Counted from the first letter of the stretch, positions 1-8,881 are shown. The stretch: DNA of 25,478 nucleotides from Myxococcota bacterium (GCA_023150835.1 JAKLKB010000100.1:1-25478); one strand, 5' to 3'. A program made the numbers and translations. The notes: generated from the sequence alone by a model not told the origin.

Positions 1-269
1 GCAGACGTGCGCTCCGAAGAGAGACACACCCCCGACACACAGTAGCCCTCGTACTTGAGGTTGCTGCAATCGCAAGAGGCCGCACATTTGAGGCCGCTGG
101 TGTTGTAGTCCGCGATCTGGATGCCGTATTTGCACTCGCCACCGCCCCCGCAAGAAACCACGCTCACCACAACACACCACCCCACTACGATCCATCCAAG
201 CCAACGCATCATAGACGAACGACTCCCTGCCTCAAACACTCCAGTTCCTCTTCGTTCCAACCAAAGCAT
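1..269 (-). CDS. RCC1-family surface lipoprotein, N-terminal part only (paralogue 1, runs off left edge)
   Basis: Only the first 89 or so codons are present; the rest lies left of the window. The ATG at 269 follows AAAGGAG with about 8-9 nt spacing, the same leader as paralogue 4. The protein starts MLWLERRG, and an internal MMRWLG at about residue 20 begins the hydrophobic stretch. That ends in a lipobox-like VVSC followed by GGGGEC, so it is probably an exported lipoprotein. The next Cys-rich segment (KYGIQIADYN, then CDCSNLKYEGYC) matches the N-termini of the three complete genes downstream, so I infer the same architecture: MopE motifs, Stig1 repeats and two RCC1 propellers. An internal ATG at 212 or 209 is the alternative start, but its candidate SD is weaker. 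Confidence 0.85.
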   Translation of the reverse strand, partial: MLWLERRGTGVFEAGSRSSMMRWLGWIVVGWCVVVSVVSCGGGGECKYGIQIADYNTSGLKCAASCDCSNLKYEGYCVSGVCLSSERTS

Positions 270-465
270 CCTTTTCTCTCCTTTGAGCTACGGGACGTTC
301 AAACAAACGACTCTATCGCTTGACATGCCGCGAGTACAGGTTTTTTTTGGCACAAGCAACACCTGTTGTAATTTGGTTGCAAATACAGCGGGGCAGAAAA
401 AACAGCGTCGCTCCTGTACCGAAAAAAATTATGCTCCATCAGCGGATAAGGATAAAGACAGGGAC

Positions 466-580
466 GTCGAACAGTTCCCACATCGCACCTTGAGAAAAGA
501 TGTTCCTGAAAACTAGAGAGAGCCACAAGAGGACTTGTGGCCTCGGAAGCTTCGTTGAGCAACAACAGAAAGGACTGGAC
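466..580 (+). promoter_or_regulatory. Conserved 5' leader of the Cys-rich secreted gene (left, degenerate copy)
   Basis: About 115 nt closely match the leader at 12995-13116 of the intact gene. They share a block around CGAACAGTTCCCAC, a hairpin at 522-541 and an SD-like AAAGGAC at 570-576. The hairpin stem is GCCACAA/TTGTGGC with a 6-nt loop. The stem is identical in both copies while the loops differ, which suggests the structure is what is conserved. The rest of the 270-646 gap is AT-richer and holds the divergent promoter region of paralogue 1; I see no gene in it. Confidence 0.5.
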
Positions 581-634
581 GGTCAACGACCCACCCCTAA
601 AGGGGCGGGCTTGTGAAAGCAAGTCCGGTTGACC
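581..634 (+). mobile_element. 54-bp foldback element inserted in a leader (IS200/IS605-end-like)
   Basis: The element is bounded by a perfect inverted repeat GGTCAAC (581-587) / GTTGACC (628-634). Inside are hairpin CCC-a-CCCC/GGGG-c-GGG (590-609, loop TAAA) and hairpin CTTG/CAAG (610-623), giving a three-way-junction fold. The intact paralogue lacks it: there the SD runs straight into the start codon, so it is an insertion. The layout resembles subterminal structures and palindromic MITEs of the IS200/IS605 (tnpB) group. That assignment is from memory of such ends, and no transposase gene is present. Confidence 0.5.
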
Positions 635-646
635 AGACGACAACAG

Positions 647-763
647 ATGAGAAAAACATGGATGGCGTTTTTGCTGGGCTGCGGGATTTGTCTGCTGCTT
701 CCCTCGGCAGCAAATGCGGGCTATTGCCCTGCCGATTGCGAAAGCTCTGTCCGCGCCAACTGA
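647..763 (+). pseudogene. Truncated copy of the Cys-rich secreted protein (signal peptide plus 14 residues)
   Basis: The 38-codon reading frame starts MRKTWMAFLLGCGICLLL and ends in TGA. Its first 32 residues are nearly identical to the intact gene at 13117-13884, including the signal peptide and the first two mature cysteines (YCPADCE). It diverges and stops just before the CN-x-C-x-C core of the pacifastin-like motif. The ATG no longer has a close SD because the foldback element at 581-634 moved the SD about 70 nt upstream. A GC-rich open frame continues in another phase to about 900 but shows no convincing similarity to the intact gene. I read this as a dead duplicate; expression of a short secreted peptide cannot be excluded. 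Confidence 0.75.
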
Positions 764-835
764 AGCGAAACAGGTGGATCGGAATGCGAAAACAGGCTAC
801 AGCACAAAGCACTCTGCGCCTTGGTGGCTTCGTTG

Positions 836-1041
836 ACCTCACCCCTGCCCCTTCGGGGCATCCCCTCTCCACGCTTGCACTCACTACGTTCGTAGCGTAG
901 AGAGGGGAAAAGGCCAAGGCCGATGGGTCGGGGGTTTTGGCTTTTTACAGAGAGCTACGCTCTTGCAGAAAGCTTCGATTTTCTCCCCCCTCGCCTCCGC
1001 AGCGTAGCAAGCGGGGAGAGGGGGCAGGGGGTGAGGGGTAA
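836..1041. repeat. MITE-like intergenic element with imperfect inverted ends
   Basis: The left end (about 836-880, CTCACCCCTGCCCC then CATCCCCTCTCCACGCTTGC) is roughly the reverse complement of the right end (about 1003-1041, GCAAGCGGGGAGAGGG then GGGTGAGGGG). The left arm contains a perfect hairpin TGCCCC-TTC-GGGGCA at 846-860. No coding capacity is evident. Apart from this element and the terminator candidate, I see nothing in the 764-1152 gap. Confidence 0.45.
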
Positions 1042-1118
1042 GAAGAACCCGAATCCTCTGCCTATCTCGCGTTTTGTACCCCTGTAAGCCCCCCGTAAAA
1101 GCAGGAGAGAGGCTTTCC

Positions 1119-1147
1119 AAAAACAAAAAACAGGCGGGTAAAGCCCG
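1119..1147 (-). terminator. Possible intrinsic terminator of paralogue 2
   Basis: Read on the minus strand, CGGG-ctttA-CCCG is followed by a T-rich run with two T stretches, 6-34 nt after the stop codon at 1153. The stem is only 4 bp, so the call is weak. Confidence 0.3.
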
Positions 1148-1152
1148 ATGCG

Positions 1153-4100
1153 TCAAGGAAAGCGTACAGGTGTGGTAGGTGCCGTTCGATCAAGCGAATC
1201 GCCTGCCCCAAGCTGGCCTTCGTGGTTCCTGCCCCAGCACTTGACGGTGTGGTCATCGAGGATAGCGCAGGTGTGACTTTCTCCCAAGGAGACGGCTTTT
1301 ACGGTACGCCCCGCGCCAAAAGCAACGGGAAGTGTGGGTGGGACGGTTCGTGACATCGTATCACCCAACCCAAGCTGGCCGTAGTAATTGAGTCCCCAGC
1401 ACTTGAGAGAGCCGTTATCAAGGAGCGCGCAGGAGCGATTAGTTGCGACGAAAACGGCTGTTGCGGTGCGCCCCGCCCCGAGATCGACGGGGGTTGCGGG
1501 AGGGGCTATCCGTTGCGTGGTGTCACCGTAGCCGAGTTCACCGTAGGTATTGTTGCCCCAACATTTGACTGTGCCGTTGTCGAGAAGCACACAAGTATGG
1601 CTGTATTCCAAGGCAAGGGCTTTTGCGGTACGTCCCGCCCCCAAATCGAGGGGGGTTATGGGTGGAGCGCGTCGCATTGTGGTGTCACCGTAGCCGAGTT
1701 CACCAAAGGTATTGCTGCCCCAACATTTAACCGAAGCATCGTCAAGGATCGCGCAGGAATGGGATTTTCCTAACACCAAGGTTTTTGCGGTGCGCCCGCT
1801 GCCCAGATCGACGGTGATTGTAGGCGGAGCGGTTCGGTTCACGACATCGTTGTAGCCGAGTTGACCGTAAGTGTTGCGGCCCCAACACTTGATCGAATCA
1901 TTGTCAAGGATCGCACAAGCATGCGTTCCTCCCAAAGCAAGAGCTTTTGCGGTGCGACCCGTCCCGAGTTCGATGGGGTTGGCGGGAGGAGCGTTTCGAT
2001 CGATGGTGTCGCTGTAGCCGAGTTGACCCACGTTATTGCGGCCCCAACACTTGAGGGTGTCGTTGTCGAGGATCGCGCAGGTGTAATAGTCGCCGACATC
2101 AAGGGCTTTTGCGGTGCGGCCTACGCCGATATCCACGACACCTGTAGGTGGGGAGGGTCGAGATACGGTATCACCGTAGCCAAGTTGACCGTACACATTC
2201 TGGCCCCAACATCGGACTTGGCCGTTTTGGAGAGAGCAGTTGTGATACGCTCCAGACTTCAAAGCCATAAGGGGAGACGTGCAACGGAACAAACCGCATA
2301 TCTGGCCGCTTGCGCAGGCGATGTTGCATCCGCCACAATGCGCGGCGGAAAAAGTATCCACACAAGTTCCGCTGCACGTGGTTTGACCGAGCGCAATCGA
2401 TTCGCTTGTCACTTTACTGCGCATGGCAAAATCGCCGTAGCCGAGCTTTCCTTTGGTGTTGTCGCCAAAACAAACAGTGCGTTGGTTGTCCAAGACAGCG
2501 CAGGTGTGGGTCATGCCAACAGAAAGAGTCTTGGCGGTGCGAGCCAGACCGAAGTCCAAAGGGGCGGAGGGAGGGGCGGGTAGGTCTTTGTCTTGGCCGC
2601 TCTCGCCATTTCCAAGTTGCCCTGCATCGTTTGCGCCCCAACAGCGGGCGGTTCCATCGTCAAGCAAAGCGCATCGATGCGAGCCAAGGCCCGAGAACAA
2701 GGCGTGGGCGGTACGACCCGCTCCAAAAGCCACAAGCTCGGCAGGGGGTTTGTTTCGGTCGGTGGTGTCGCCGTAGCCAAGCTGTCCTCGGCTGTTGTCG
2801 CCCCAACACTTGACGGAACGATCATCCAAAAAGACGCAAACATCGGCACGACCGACGCTAAGGGATTTGACGCTGCGGCCTGCACCGACGTCGACGGGTT
2901 GAAGGTGGGGAGCGCTTCGAGGCACCTGATCGCCGAGACCGAGTTGGCCTTTGTCGTTTTTTCCCCAGCATTTGACGGTGTCGTTGTCGAGCAAGGCGCA
3001 AGTAAAAGCATCTCCCGCCCCCACCGCTTTGACACTGCGCCCGATCCCCACATCCACCGCCTTGGCATCGGGCGAAAGGCGCGAAGCCGAGTCCCCGTAC
3101 CCAAGCTGGCCGTGCGCATTGGCTCCCCAACAGCGGAGGCTTGCATCATTCAACACAGCACAGGTGTGGGTCACTCCCGTCGCCGCCCCAACCACCAAAC
3201 GCCCCACTCCCAAGTCCACCCCCCAAAAGATCGGCTTTTCGATATCGGTCAGGTTGCCATACCCCAACTGCCCGTAAGAATTCTTGCCCCAACAAGAAAG
3301 CCCTTGATCAAAGGCCAACACACAGGTATGCGACTCTCCAAGCCAGATCTGCTTGGCTCGCTTTTCTGCACCCTGACCGATCACAAGTGTTTCGCTTGGA
3401 GGCAGAGCATACAAAGCTTTATCTGCGTAGCCCAAAGGAGCGCTGTCACCATCCCCCCAACATTTGAGTTGACCACAAGCCGTAATCGCGCAAGTGTGCG
3501 AAACGCCCGCGACGACCGATAACAGCGAAGTACACCCCCCCGACACACAGATCTCGCCGACAGCACACGCCTTGCCGCACCCGCCACAATGGGCGGCGGA
3601 AGACAGCGTATCGACACAGCTTCCGTCGCAACGGGGATGCGTGGGTTTGCAATCGCACTTGCCCGAAGAGCATTGCTCGCTGAATGGAGCGCAAGGTCGG
3701 TTGCATCCACCGCAATGCTTGGGGTCCGCAGCAACATCCACGCAGACACCTCCGCAGATCCCCGAAGCATCGCGGCATTTGCACTCGCCTCCCTCGCAAC
3801 GCTCGTAAGGTGGGCAGGTTTTGCCGCATCTACCGCAATGTTTGTCGTCCGTCAAAAGATCCACGCAATCGTTGCCACAAACAGCGTAGCCTTGTTTGCA
3901 AGCACACTGCCCTCCCGAGCATTGCTTGCGCTCACCACAAGGATTCGCACATCTTCCGCAATGTAGGTTGTTGGTGGCGGTATCCACACAAACGCTGTTG
4001 CACTCGATCTGCCCGTCGCTGCAACGACATTGACCGCCTCGACACAAGTTGCCTCCGCTGCAAGCCACATCACAGCGACCACAATGTTTGGGATTTGTTT

Positions 4101-4869
4101 GGGCGTCGACACATTGACGGCCACAGCGTAGCTGCGCCGAAGGGCATACGATCTCCTTGCAGCTTGCGGCCTCACAGCGCCACCCATCGACGCAATCCTC
4201 ATCTTTCAAGCATCCGCATTCTTCGTCGGTTTGGCCGTTGCAGTTGTTGTCTAAGCCATCGCAGAGTTCTTTTTGAGGCAGGATCTCGCCCGTACAGGCC
4301 CCCCATGTCGAATCCGCCCCACAGCTTCGGCTTCCTGCGCGGCAGATGCCGATGCCCAAGGTATGGAGCGTTCCCGTGTAGCAATTTTGGGTACGTCCCG
4401 CGACACAAAAAGGCGCACAGTCGGGATCTTCGAGATCGGTGCGACCATCACAATCGTTGTCTTGGCTGTCTGTGCAGGCTGTTGCAGTATTTTCGGGGGT
4501 GGGCGTGGGAGGGATGCAATCGCCCCAAACAAGCTCGGTCAAAGGCTCGGGTTGGGCTTCTTGTTGACCCCATTCACAAGCAGCGACTTTTTGCAACAGT
4601 TTGCATTGTTGGATCTCGCCCTTGCGTTGGGCTGCACGGCGTTGGGTCGAGACGCACGTCCCCGATACGCAGTAGCCCTCATACTTGAGGTTGCTGCAAT
4701 CACAAGGCTTTTTACATTGGAGACCGCTGGTGTTGTAGTCGGCGATCTGGATACCGTTTTTGCACTCACCGCCGCCTCCGCAAGAAGCCATGCCCACCAC
4801 AAAACACAAGGCCAACAAGCTTCCTCCCAACCAGCGCACCGCAAACAGCTTGACTCTCAACCAACGCAT
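1153..4869 (-). CDS. Double-propeller RCC1 / Stig1 / MopE-motif surface lipoprotein (paralogue 2)
   Basis: 1238 aa from the ATG at 4869, chosen because AAAAGGAG lies 7 nt upstream; the frame is open further upstream without a better SD. Residues 1-30 form a lipoprotein signal ending MASC, with Cys30 followed by GGGG. Two Asp-rich MopE-like motifs (CTDSQDNDCDG about 132-142, CDGLDNNCNG about 203-212) probably bind metal. Five Stig1-like repeats (CG-x2-CVD, HCG-x-C, C-x-C) span about 242-447. Propeller 1 has seven RCC1 blades (about 450-820), a sixth Stig1 repeat follows, and propeller 2 has seven more (about 858-1238). The blade pattern is C-x8/9-CWG-x-N-x2-GQLGYGD. The C-terminus ends PVRFP, where other blades have PVDLG, consistent with strand closure of the ring. 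Likely anchored in the outer membrane as a binding or adhesion scaffold; ligand unknown. RCC1 here indicates a fold, not a GTPase exchange factor. Confidence 0.9.
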   Translation of the reverse strand: MRWLRVKLFAVRWLGGSLLALCFVVGMASCGGGGECKNGIQIADYNTSGLQCKKPCDCSNLKYEGYCVSGTCVSTQRRAAQRKGEIQQCKLLQKVAACEWGQQEAQPEPLTELVWGDCIPPTPTPENTATACTDSQDNDCDGRTDLEDPDCAPFCVAGRTQNCYTGTLHTLGIGICRAGSRSCGADSTWGACTGEILPQKELCDGLDNNCNGQTDEECGCLKDEDCVDGWRCEAASCKEIVCPSAQLRCGRQCVDAQTNPKHCGRCDVACSGGNLCRGGQCRCSDGQIECNSVCVDTATNNLHCGRCANPCGERKQCSGGQCACKQGYAVCGNDCVDLLTDDKHCGRCGKTCPPYERCEGGECKCRDASGICGGVCVDVAADPKHCGGCNRPCAPFSEQCSSGKCDCKPTHPRCDGSCVDTLSSAAHCGGCGKACAVGEICVSGGCTSLLSVVAGVSHTCAITACGQLKCWGDGDSAPLGYADKALYALPPSETLVIGQGAEKRAKQIWLGESHTCVLAFDQGLSCWGKNSYGQLGYGNLTDIEKPIFWGVDLGVGRLVVGAATGVTHTCAVLNDASLRCWGANAHGQLGYGDSASRLSPDAKAVDVGIGRSVKAVGAGDAFTCALLDNDTVKCWGKNDKGQLGLGDQVPRSAPHLQPVDVGAGRSVKSLSVGRADVCVFLDDRSVKCWGDNSRGQLGYGDTTDRNKPPAELVAFGAGRTAHALFSGLGSHRCALLDDGTARCWGANDAGQLGNGESGQDKDLPAPPSAPLDFGLARTAKTLSVGMTHTCAVLDNQRTVCFGDNTKGKLGYGDFAMRSKVTSESIALGQTTCSGTCVDTFSAAHCGGCNIACASGQICGLFRCTSPLMALKSGAYHNCSLQNGQVRCWGQNVYGQLGYGDTVSRPSPPTGVVDIGVGRTAKALDVGDYYTCAILDNDTLKCWGRNNVGQLGYSDTIDRNAPPANPIELGTGRTAKALALGGTHACAILDNDSIKCWGRNTYGQLGYNDVVNRTAPPTITVDLGSGRTAKTLVLGKSHSCAILDDASVKCWGSNTFGELGYGDTTMRRAPPITPLDLGAGRTAKALALEYSHTCVLLDNGTVKCWGNNTYGELGYGDTTQRIAPPATPVDLGAGRTATAVFVATNRSCALLDNGSLKCWGLNYYGQLGLGDTMSRTVPPTLPVAFGAGRTVKAVSLGESHTCAILDDHTVKCWGRNHEGQLGAGDSLDRTAPTTPVRFP

Positions 4870-4937
4870 ACTTTGGCTCCTTTTCGGGATAATACGATAT
4901 CCGAGAGCATTGTACACGAAGGGCGGGCGCGATCTGC

Positions 4938-4994
4938 TATAGACGCCCTGTTCTTGGGCAGCCACGGGGGGCTGCCCCTACATCTTCCGCGTAC
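4938..4994 (+). repeat. Palindromic intergenic repeat, family A, copy 1
   Basis: A 57-bp unit containing ACGCCCTGT, then a perfect 8-bp stem GGGCAGCC (4956-4963) / GGCTGCCC (4970-4977), then CCTAC and ending GTAC. It aligns almost end to end with 25389-25444 and partly with 25268-25301. Sitting 47 nt after the stop codon of paralogue 3, it could also act as a transcription barrier between paralogues 3 and 2. Confidence 0.6.
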
Positions 4995-5040
4995 ACAATG
5001 GGCGGATTTCGAATAAATCGCGCAAGCAAAACAAACAAGA

Positions 5041-8000
5041 TCAAGGAAAAGGCAACGGATCGAAGTCGGGCGCGCTGCGGTAGATCGTGTCGCCATAACC
5101 GAGCTGTCCGTGAGGGTTGACTCCCCAACATTTGAGGGAATGGTTGTCGAGGATCACACAAGCGTAAGATTTCCCGACGTCAAGGGCTTTTGCGGTGCGA
5201 CCCGCACCAAGATCAACAGGGTTGGCGGGGGGAGCGGTTCGGTTGATGATATCGCCGTAGCCGAGCTCTCCATTCGCGTTGGCTCCCCAGCATTTGACGG
5301 TATCGTTACGGAGGATCGCGCAAGCGAAGTGCTTGCCCACGGCAAGCGTTTTCGCCGTCTGCCCCCCGCCGAGATTGATCGGGTTGATGGAGGGAGAGGT
5401 CCGGTTTGTGGTGTCGCCGTAGCCGAGTTGGCCCGAAGTGTTGCTCCCCCAACATTTGACGGTATCGTTGTCGAGGATCGCACAAGAGGATGTATCCCAG
5501 AAAGCAAGGGCCTTTGCGGTGCGACCCGTCCCGAGATCCACAGGATTGGCGGGGGGAAAGGTTCGGATTGTGGTGTCGCCGTAGCCGAGTTGGCCCGAAG
5601 TGTTGCTCCCCCAACATTTGAGGGTGTCGTTGTCAAGGATCGCGCAAGTGTAGTTTTGCCCCAAAGCAAGGGCTTTGGCGGTACGGCCCACGCCCAGATC
5701 GACGGGGGTTGGGGGGGGGGAGTTTCGCTGGATGGTATCGCCGTAGCCAAGCTGTCCGAAGAGATTCCATCCCCAACACTTGAGAGTATCGTTGTCGAGG
5801 ATCGCGCAGGAGTGAGAGGCTCCCAAGGCAAGGGCTTTTGCGGTGCGCCCAGCGCCGAGATCGACGGGGGTCGAGGGGGGAGATTTTCGCGAAATGGCGT
5901 CAGCCAAGCCAAGCTGCCCGTCAGAGTTGCCCCCCCAACATTTGAGCGTATCGTTGTCGAGGATCGCGCAGGAGTGAGAGGCTCCCAAGGCAAGGGCTTT
6001 CGCGGTGCGGCCCGCGCCAAGATCTACAAAGGCGGTCGGCGGGGCCGTTCGGCTTGTGATGTCGCCGTAGCCAAGCACACCGTCACCGTTCCACCCCCAA
6101 CACCGAAGTTGGCCGCTTTGTAAAGAACAAGAGTGTTCGTTCCCCAAAGCGACTGCCGTCACTCCAAGAACACAACGCCCGACGTTGCACATCTGGTTGG
6201 CTGCACAAGCAGCGCTACACCCGCCACAATGATCGGGCGAAGCCAAGATATCAACACAAGCGCCGCCACAGATCGCCTGCCCCAAAGCGATCGGATCGCT
6301 GGGTTTGATGCGCGAGTTCGTGTCGCCATATCCGAGCTTTCCACCCCCACCATCCCCCCAACAGACGGTGCGTTGGTTGTCCAAGACAGCGCAAGTGTGG
6401 TTCATACCGACAGAAAGAGCTTTTGCGGTGCGACCCATACCGAAGTCCAAAGCAACGGAAGGAGGGGCGGACTGGTCTTTGCCTTGGCCGCTTTCACCGT
6501 TGCCAAGCTGCCCTGTATCATTTGCCCCCCAACAGCGGGCAGTTCCATCATCAAGCAAAGCACAGCGGTGTGAGCCAAAGCCCGAGAACAAGGAATGGAC
6601 GGTGCGGCCTGCTCCAAAAGTCACAAGCCCAGCAGGGGGCTTGTTTCGATCGGTGGTATCGCCGTAGCCAAGCTGTCCTCGGCGGTTGTCACCCCAGCAC
6701 TTGACGGAGCGATCATCCAACAAGACGCAGACATCGGCACGACCGACGCTAAGGGATTTGGCGCTGCGCCCTACACCGACGTCGACGGGTTGAAGGTTGG
6801 GAGCGTTTCGAGAGACCTGATCGCCAAGACCGAGTTGGCCTTTGTCGTTGTTTCCCCAGCATTTGACGGTGTCGTTATCAAGCAAGGCACAAGTGAAAGC
6901 ATCTCCCGCACCCACAGATTTGACACTGCGCCCGATCCCCACATCCACCGCCTTGGTATCCGGCGAAAGTCGCGAAATTGCATCGCCATAGCCAAGCTGG
7001 CCTTTGTCGTTTCCGCCCCAGCAACGCAGGCTTGCGTCATCCAAGATCGCGCAAGTGTGGTTGACACCAACGACCACTTGAGTTGCATAACGACCCACCC
7101 CCATCCCCACACCCGACAGGCTCGGAGCCGCAAGAGCGATCGTGTTTCCGTATCCTAACTGCCCGACTTGGTTTTCTCCCCAGCAATGCACACGAGAATC
7201 CACCAACGCACAGGAATGTTTTTCCCCAAGCACCACTTGTCGGACGAGTTCCACACCAGATGCGCCAAAAACGAGCGACCGCCCGCTTGGAGAAAAGCGG
7301 ATCCGACCATCCCCATAACCAAGCGCAACACGATTTCCATACCCCCAACATTTGAGTCGCCCGCAAACCGTGACAGCACATGTATGGGAAACACCCGCAA
7401 CGATCGACAACAGCGGATTGCAAACGCCCGCTTTGCAAGCTTCGCCCACAGCACAAGCCTTGCCACATCCGCCACAATGGGCCGTAGAAGACTGCGTATC
7501 GACACAGCTTCCGTCGCAGCGGGGATGCGTGGACTTGCAATCGCACTTGCCCGAAGAGCATTGCTCGCTGAACGGAGCGCAAGGTCGGTTGCATCCGCCA
7601 CAATGCTTGGGGTCCGCAGCGATATCCACGCAGACGCCCTCGCAGATCCCCGAAGCATCGCGACATTTGCACACGCCTCCCTCGCAACGCTCGTAATGTG
7701 GGCAAGCTTTGCCGCAGGTTCCGCAATGTTTGTCGTCCGTCAAAAGATCCACGCAATCGTTGCCGCAAACGGAGTCGCCTTGTTTGCACAAGCATTGCCC
7801 TCCCGAACATTGCTTGCGCTCACCACAAGGATTCGTGCATTTTCCGCAGTGCAGGTTGTTGGTGGCGGTATCCACACAAGCGCTGTCGCACTCGCTCTGC
7901 CCATCGCTGCAACGGCATTGACCACCTCGACACAAGTTCCCTCCGCTACAAGCCACACCACAGCGACCGCAATGTTTGGGATCGGTTTGCGGATCGACGC

Positions 8001-8772
8001 ATTGACGACCACAGCGCAGTTGTGCCGAAGGGCATACGATCTCCTTACAGCTTGCGCCGGCCTCACAGCGCCAACCCTCGACGCAATCCTCGTCTTTCGA
8101 GCATCCGCATCCTTCGTCCGTTTGGCCGTTGCAGTTGTTGTCCAAACCGTCGCAAAGCTCTTTTTGAGGCAGGATCTCGCCCGTACAGGGTCCCCACATC
8201 GAATCAGCCCCACAGCTTCGACTCCCTGCGCGACATACGCCGATGCCCGACGTGCTGGGCGTTCCTGTGTAGCAATCTTCGGAGCGCCCAGCGGAACAGA
8301 AGGGCGCACAGTCGGGATCTTCGAGGTCGGTGCGACCATCACAATCGTTGTCTTGGCTGTCTGTACAGGCTTTTACCGTATTTTCGGGAGTGGGCGTGGG
8401 AGGGATGCAATCGCCCCAAACAAGCTCGGTCAGAGGCTCGGGTTGGGCTTCTTGTTGACCCCATTCGCAAGCGCCGACTTTTTGCAACAGTTTGCATCGT
8501 CGGATCTCGCCCTTGCGTTGGGCAGGAAGGCGTTGGGTCGAGACGCACGTCCCCGACACGCAGTAGCCCTCATACTTGAGGTTGCTGCAATCACAAGGCT
8601 TTTTACATTGGAGACCGCTGGTGTTGTAATCGGCAAGCTGGATGCCGTTTTTGCACTCGCCTCCGCCTCCACAAGAAGCCATGCCCACCACAAAACACAA
8701 GGCCAACAAGCCCCCTCCCAACCAACGCATCATGCGCGATTCGACAACGAGAACACGGGTTTTTTTTGTCAA
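5041..8772 (-). CDS. Double-propeller RCC1 / Stig1 / MopE-motif surface lipoprotein (paralogue 3)
   Basis: 1243 aa if translation starts at the TTG at 8772, which has GGAG 8 nt upstream. The ATGs at 8733/8730 begin the more usual signal MMRWLGGGLL but have no visible SD. All paralogues carry such a 9-20 residue extension before the MRWLG-type core. The lipobox-like MASC is followed by GGGGEC. Domain order is as in paralogue 2: two MopE-like motifs, five Stig1-like repeats, seven RCC1 blades, one Stig1 repeat (CGGACVDILASPDHCGGC), seven RCC1 blades. Blades 2 and 3 of propeller 2 share a 53-nt block exactly (5786-5838 and 5948-6000, 162 nt apart). The C-terminus is DPLPFP. It sits between paralogues 2 and 4 on the same strand, with gaps of 171 and 93 bp. 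Exported surface protein; ligand unknown. Confidence 0.88.
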   Translation of the reverse strand: MTKKTRVLVVESRMMRWLGGGLLALCFVVGMASCGGGGECKNGIQLADYNTSGLQCKKPCDCSNLKYEGYCVSGTCVSTQRLPAQRKGEIRRCKLLQKVGACEWGQQEAQPEPLTELVWGDCIPPTPTPENTVKACTDSQDNDCDGRTDLEDPDCAPFCSAGRSEDCYTGTPSTSGIGVCRAGSRSCGADSMWGPCTGEILPQKELCDGLDNNCNGQTDEGCGCSKDEDCVEGWRCEAGASCKEIVCPSAQLRCGRQCVDPQTDPKHCGRCGVACSGGNLCRGGQCRCSDGQSECDSACVDTATNNLHCGKCTNPCGERKQCSGGQCLCKQGDSVCGNDCVDLLTDDKHCGTCGKACPHYERCEGGVCKCRDASGICEGVCVDIAADPKHCGGCNRPCAPFSEQCSSGKCDCKSTHPRCDGSCVDTQSSTAHCGGCGKACAVGEACKAGVCNPLLSIVAGVSHTCAVTVCGRLKCWGYGNRVALGYGDGRIRFSPSGRSLVFGASGVELVRQVVLGEKHSCALVDSRVHCWGENQVGQLGYGNTIALAAPSLSGVGMGVGRYATQVVVGVNHTCAILDDASLRCWGGNDKGQLGYGDAISRLSPDTKAVDVGIGRSVKSVGAGDAFTCALLDNDTVKCWGNNDKGQLGLGDQVSRNAPNLQPVDVGVGRSAKSLSVGRADVCVLLDDRSVKCWGDNRRGQLGYGDTTDRNKPPAGLVTFGAGRTVHSLFSGFGSHRCALLDDGTARCWGANDTGQLGNGESGQGKDQSAPPSVALDFGMGRTAKALSVGMNHTCAVLDNQRTVCWGDGGGGKLGYGDTNSRIKPSDPIALGQAICGGACVDILASPDHCGGCSAACAANQMCNVGRCVLGVTAVALGNEHSCSLQSGQLRCWGWNGDGVLGYGDITSRTAPPTAFVDLGAGRTAKALALGASHSCAILDNDTLKCWGGNSDGQLGLADAISRKSPPSTPVDLGAGRTAKALALGASHSCAILDNDTLKCWGWNLFGQLGYGDTIQRNSPPPTPVDLGVGRTAKALALGQNYTCAILDNDTLKCWGSNTSGQLGYGDTTIRTFPPANPVDLGTGRTAKALAFWDTSSCAILDNDTVKCWGSNTSGQLGYGDTTNRTSPSINPINLGGGQTAKTLAVGKHFACAILRNDTVKCWGANANGELGYGDIINRTAPPANPVDLGAGRTAKALDVGKSYACVILDNHSLKCWGVNPHGQLGYGDTIYRSAPDFDPLPFP

Positions 8773-8780
8773 CGGCGTCA

Positions 8781-8784
8781 CTCC
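8781..8784 (-). promoter_or_regulatory. Shine-Dalgarno site deciding a TTG start for paralogue 3
   Basis: GGAG on the minus strand lies 8 nt before TTG (8772). The downstream ATG pair at 8733/8730 is preceded by GAATCGCGC, with no SD. An alternative reading is that TTGACA at 8772-8767 is a -35 hexamer; I see no convincing -10 at the right distance. Confidence 0.5.
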
Positions 8785-8801
8785 TAATGATGCTTTGGAT
8801 G

Positions 8802-8881
8802 GCTCTCTCAAGGAAAGCGCACAAGACGGTGCTTTGGAGGTCTCTCTCTGCGTTGGAGGACTCTCTCAAGGAAAGCGCACA
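8802..8881. repeat. Short tandem duplication of the paralogue 3' end
   Basis: CTCTCTCAAGGAAAGCGCAC occurs at 8803-8822 and again at 8861-8880. The second copy is the terminal coding sequence of paralogue 4 (VRFP-stop on the minus strand). The first, 58 bp away and intergenic, still reads LVRFP-stop. A partial third unit (GCTTTGGAGGTCTCTCTC) lies between them. It may be a scar of unequal recombination in the array. Confidence 0.6.

Noticed and set aside
613-900. 95-codon frame over the truncated Cys-rich copy, considered as a frameshifted continuation
   Set aside because: After the first 32 residues of the copy, none of the spaced cysteines of the intact protein could be aligned in any frame.
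5100-6120. Regular repeats at 162-bp spacing considered as a CRISPR-like array
   Set aside because: The period and conserved residues match RCC1 blades in one open frame; there are no short unique spacers or cas genes.
7168-8787. 539-codon open frame on the plus strand inside paralogue 3 (similar ones at 3684-4688, 1861-2583 and 11526-12404)
   Set aside because: Antisense shadows of the repetitive Cys-rich and RCC1 coding sequence; they recur at equivalent places in every paralogue and show no protein-like features.
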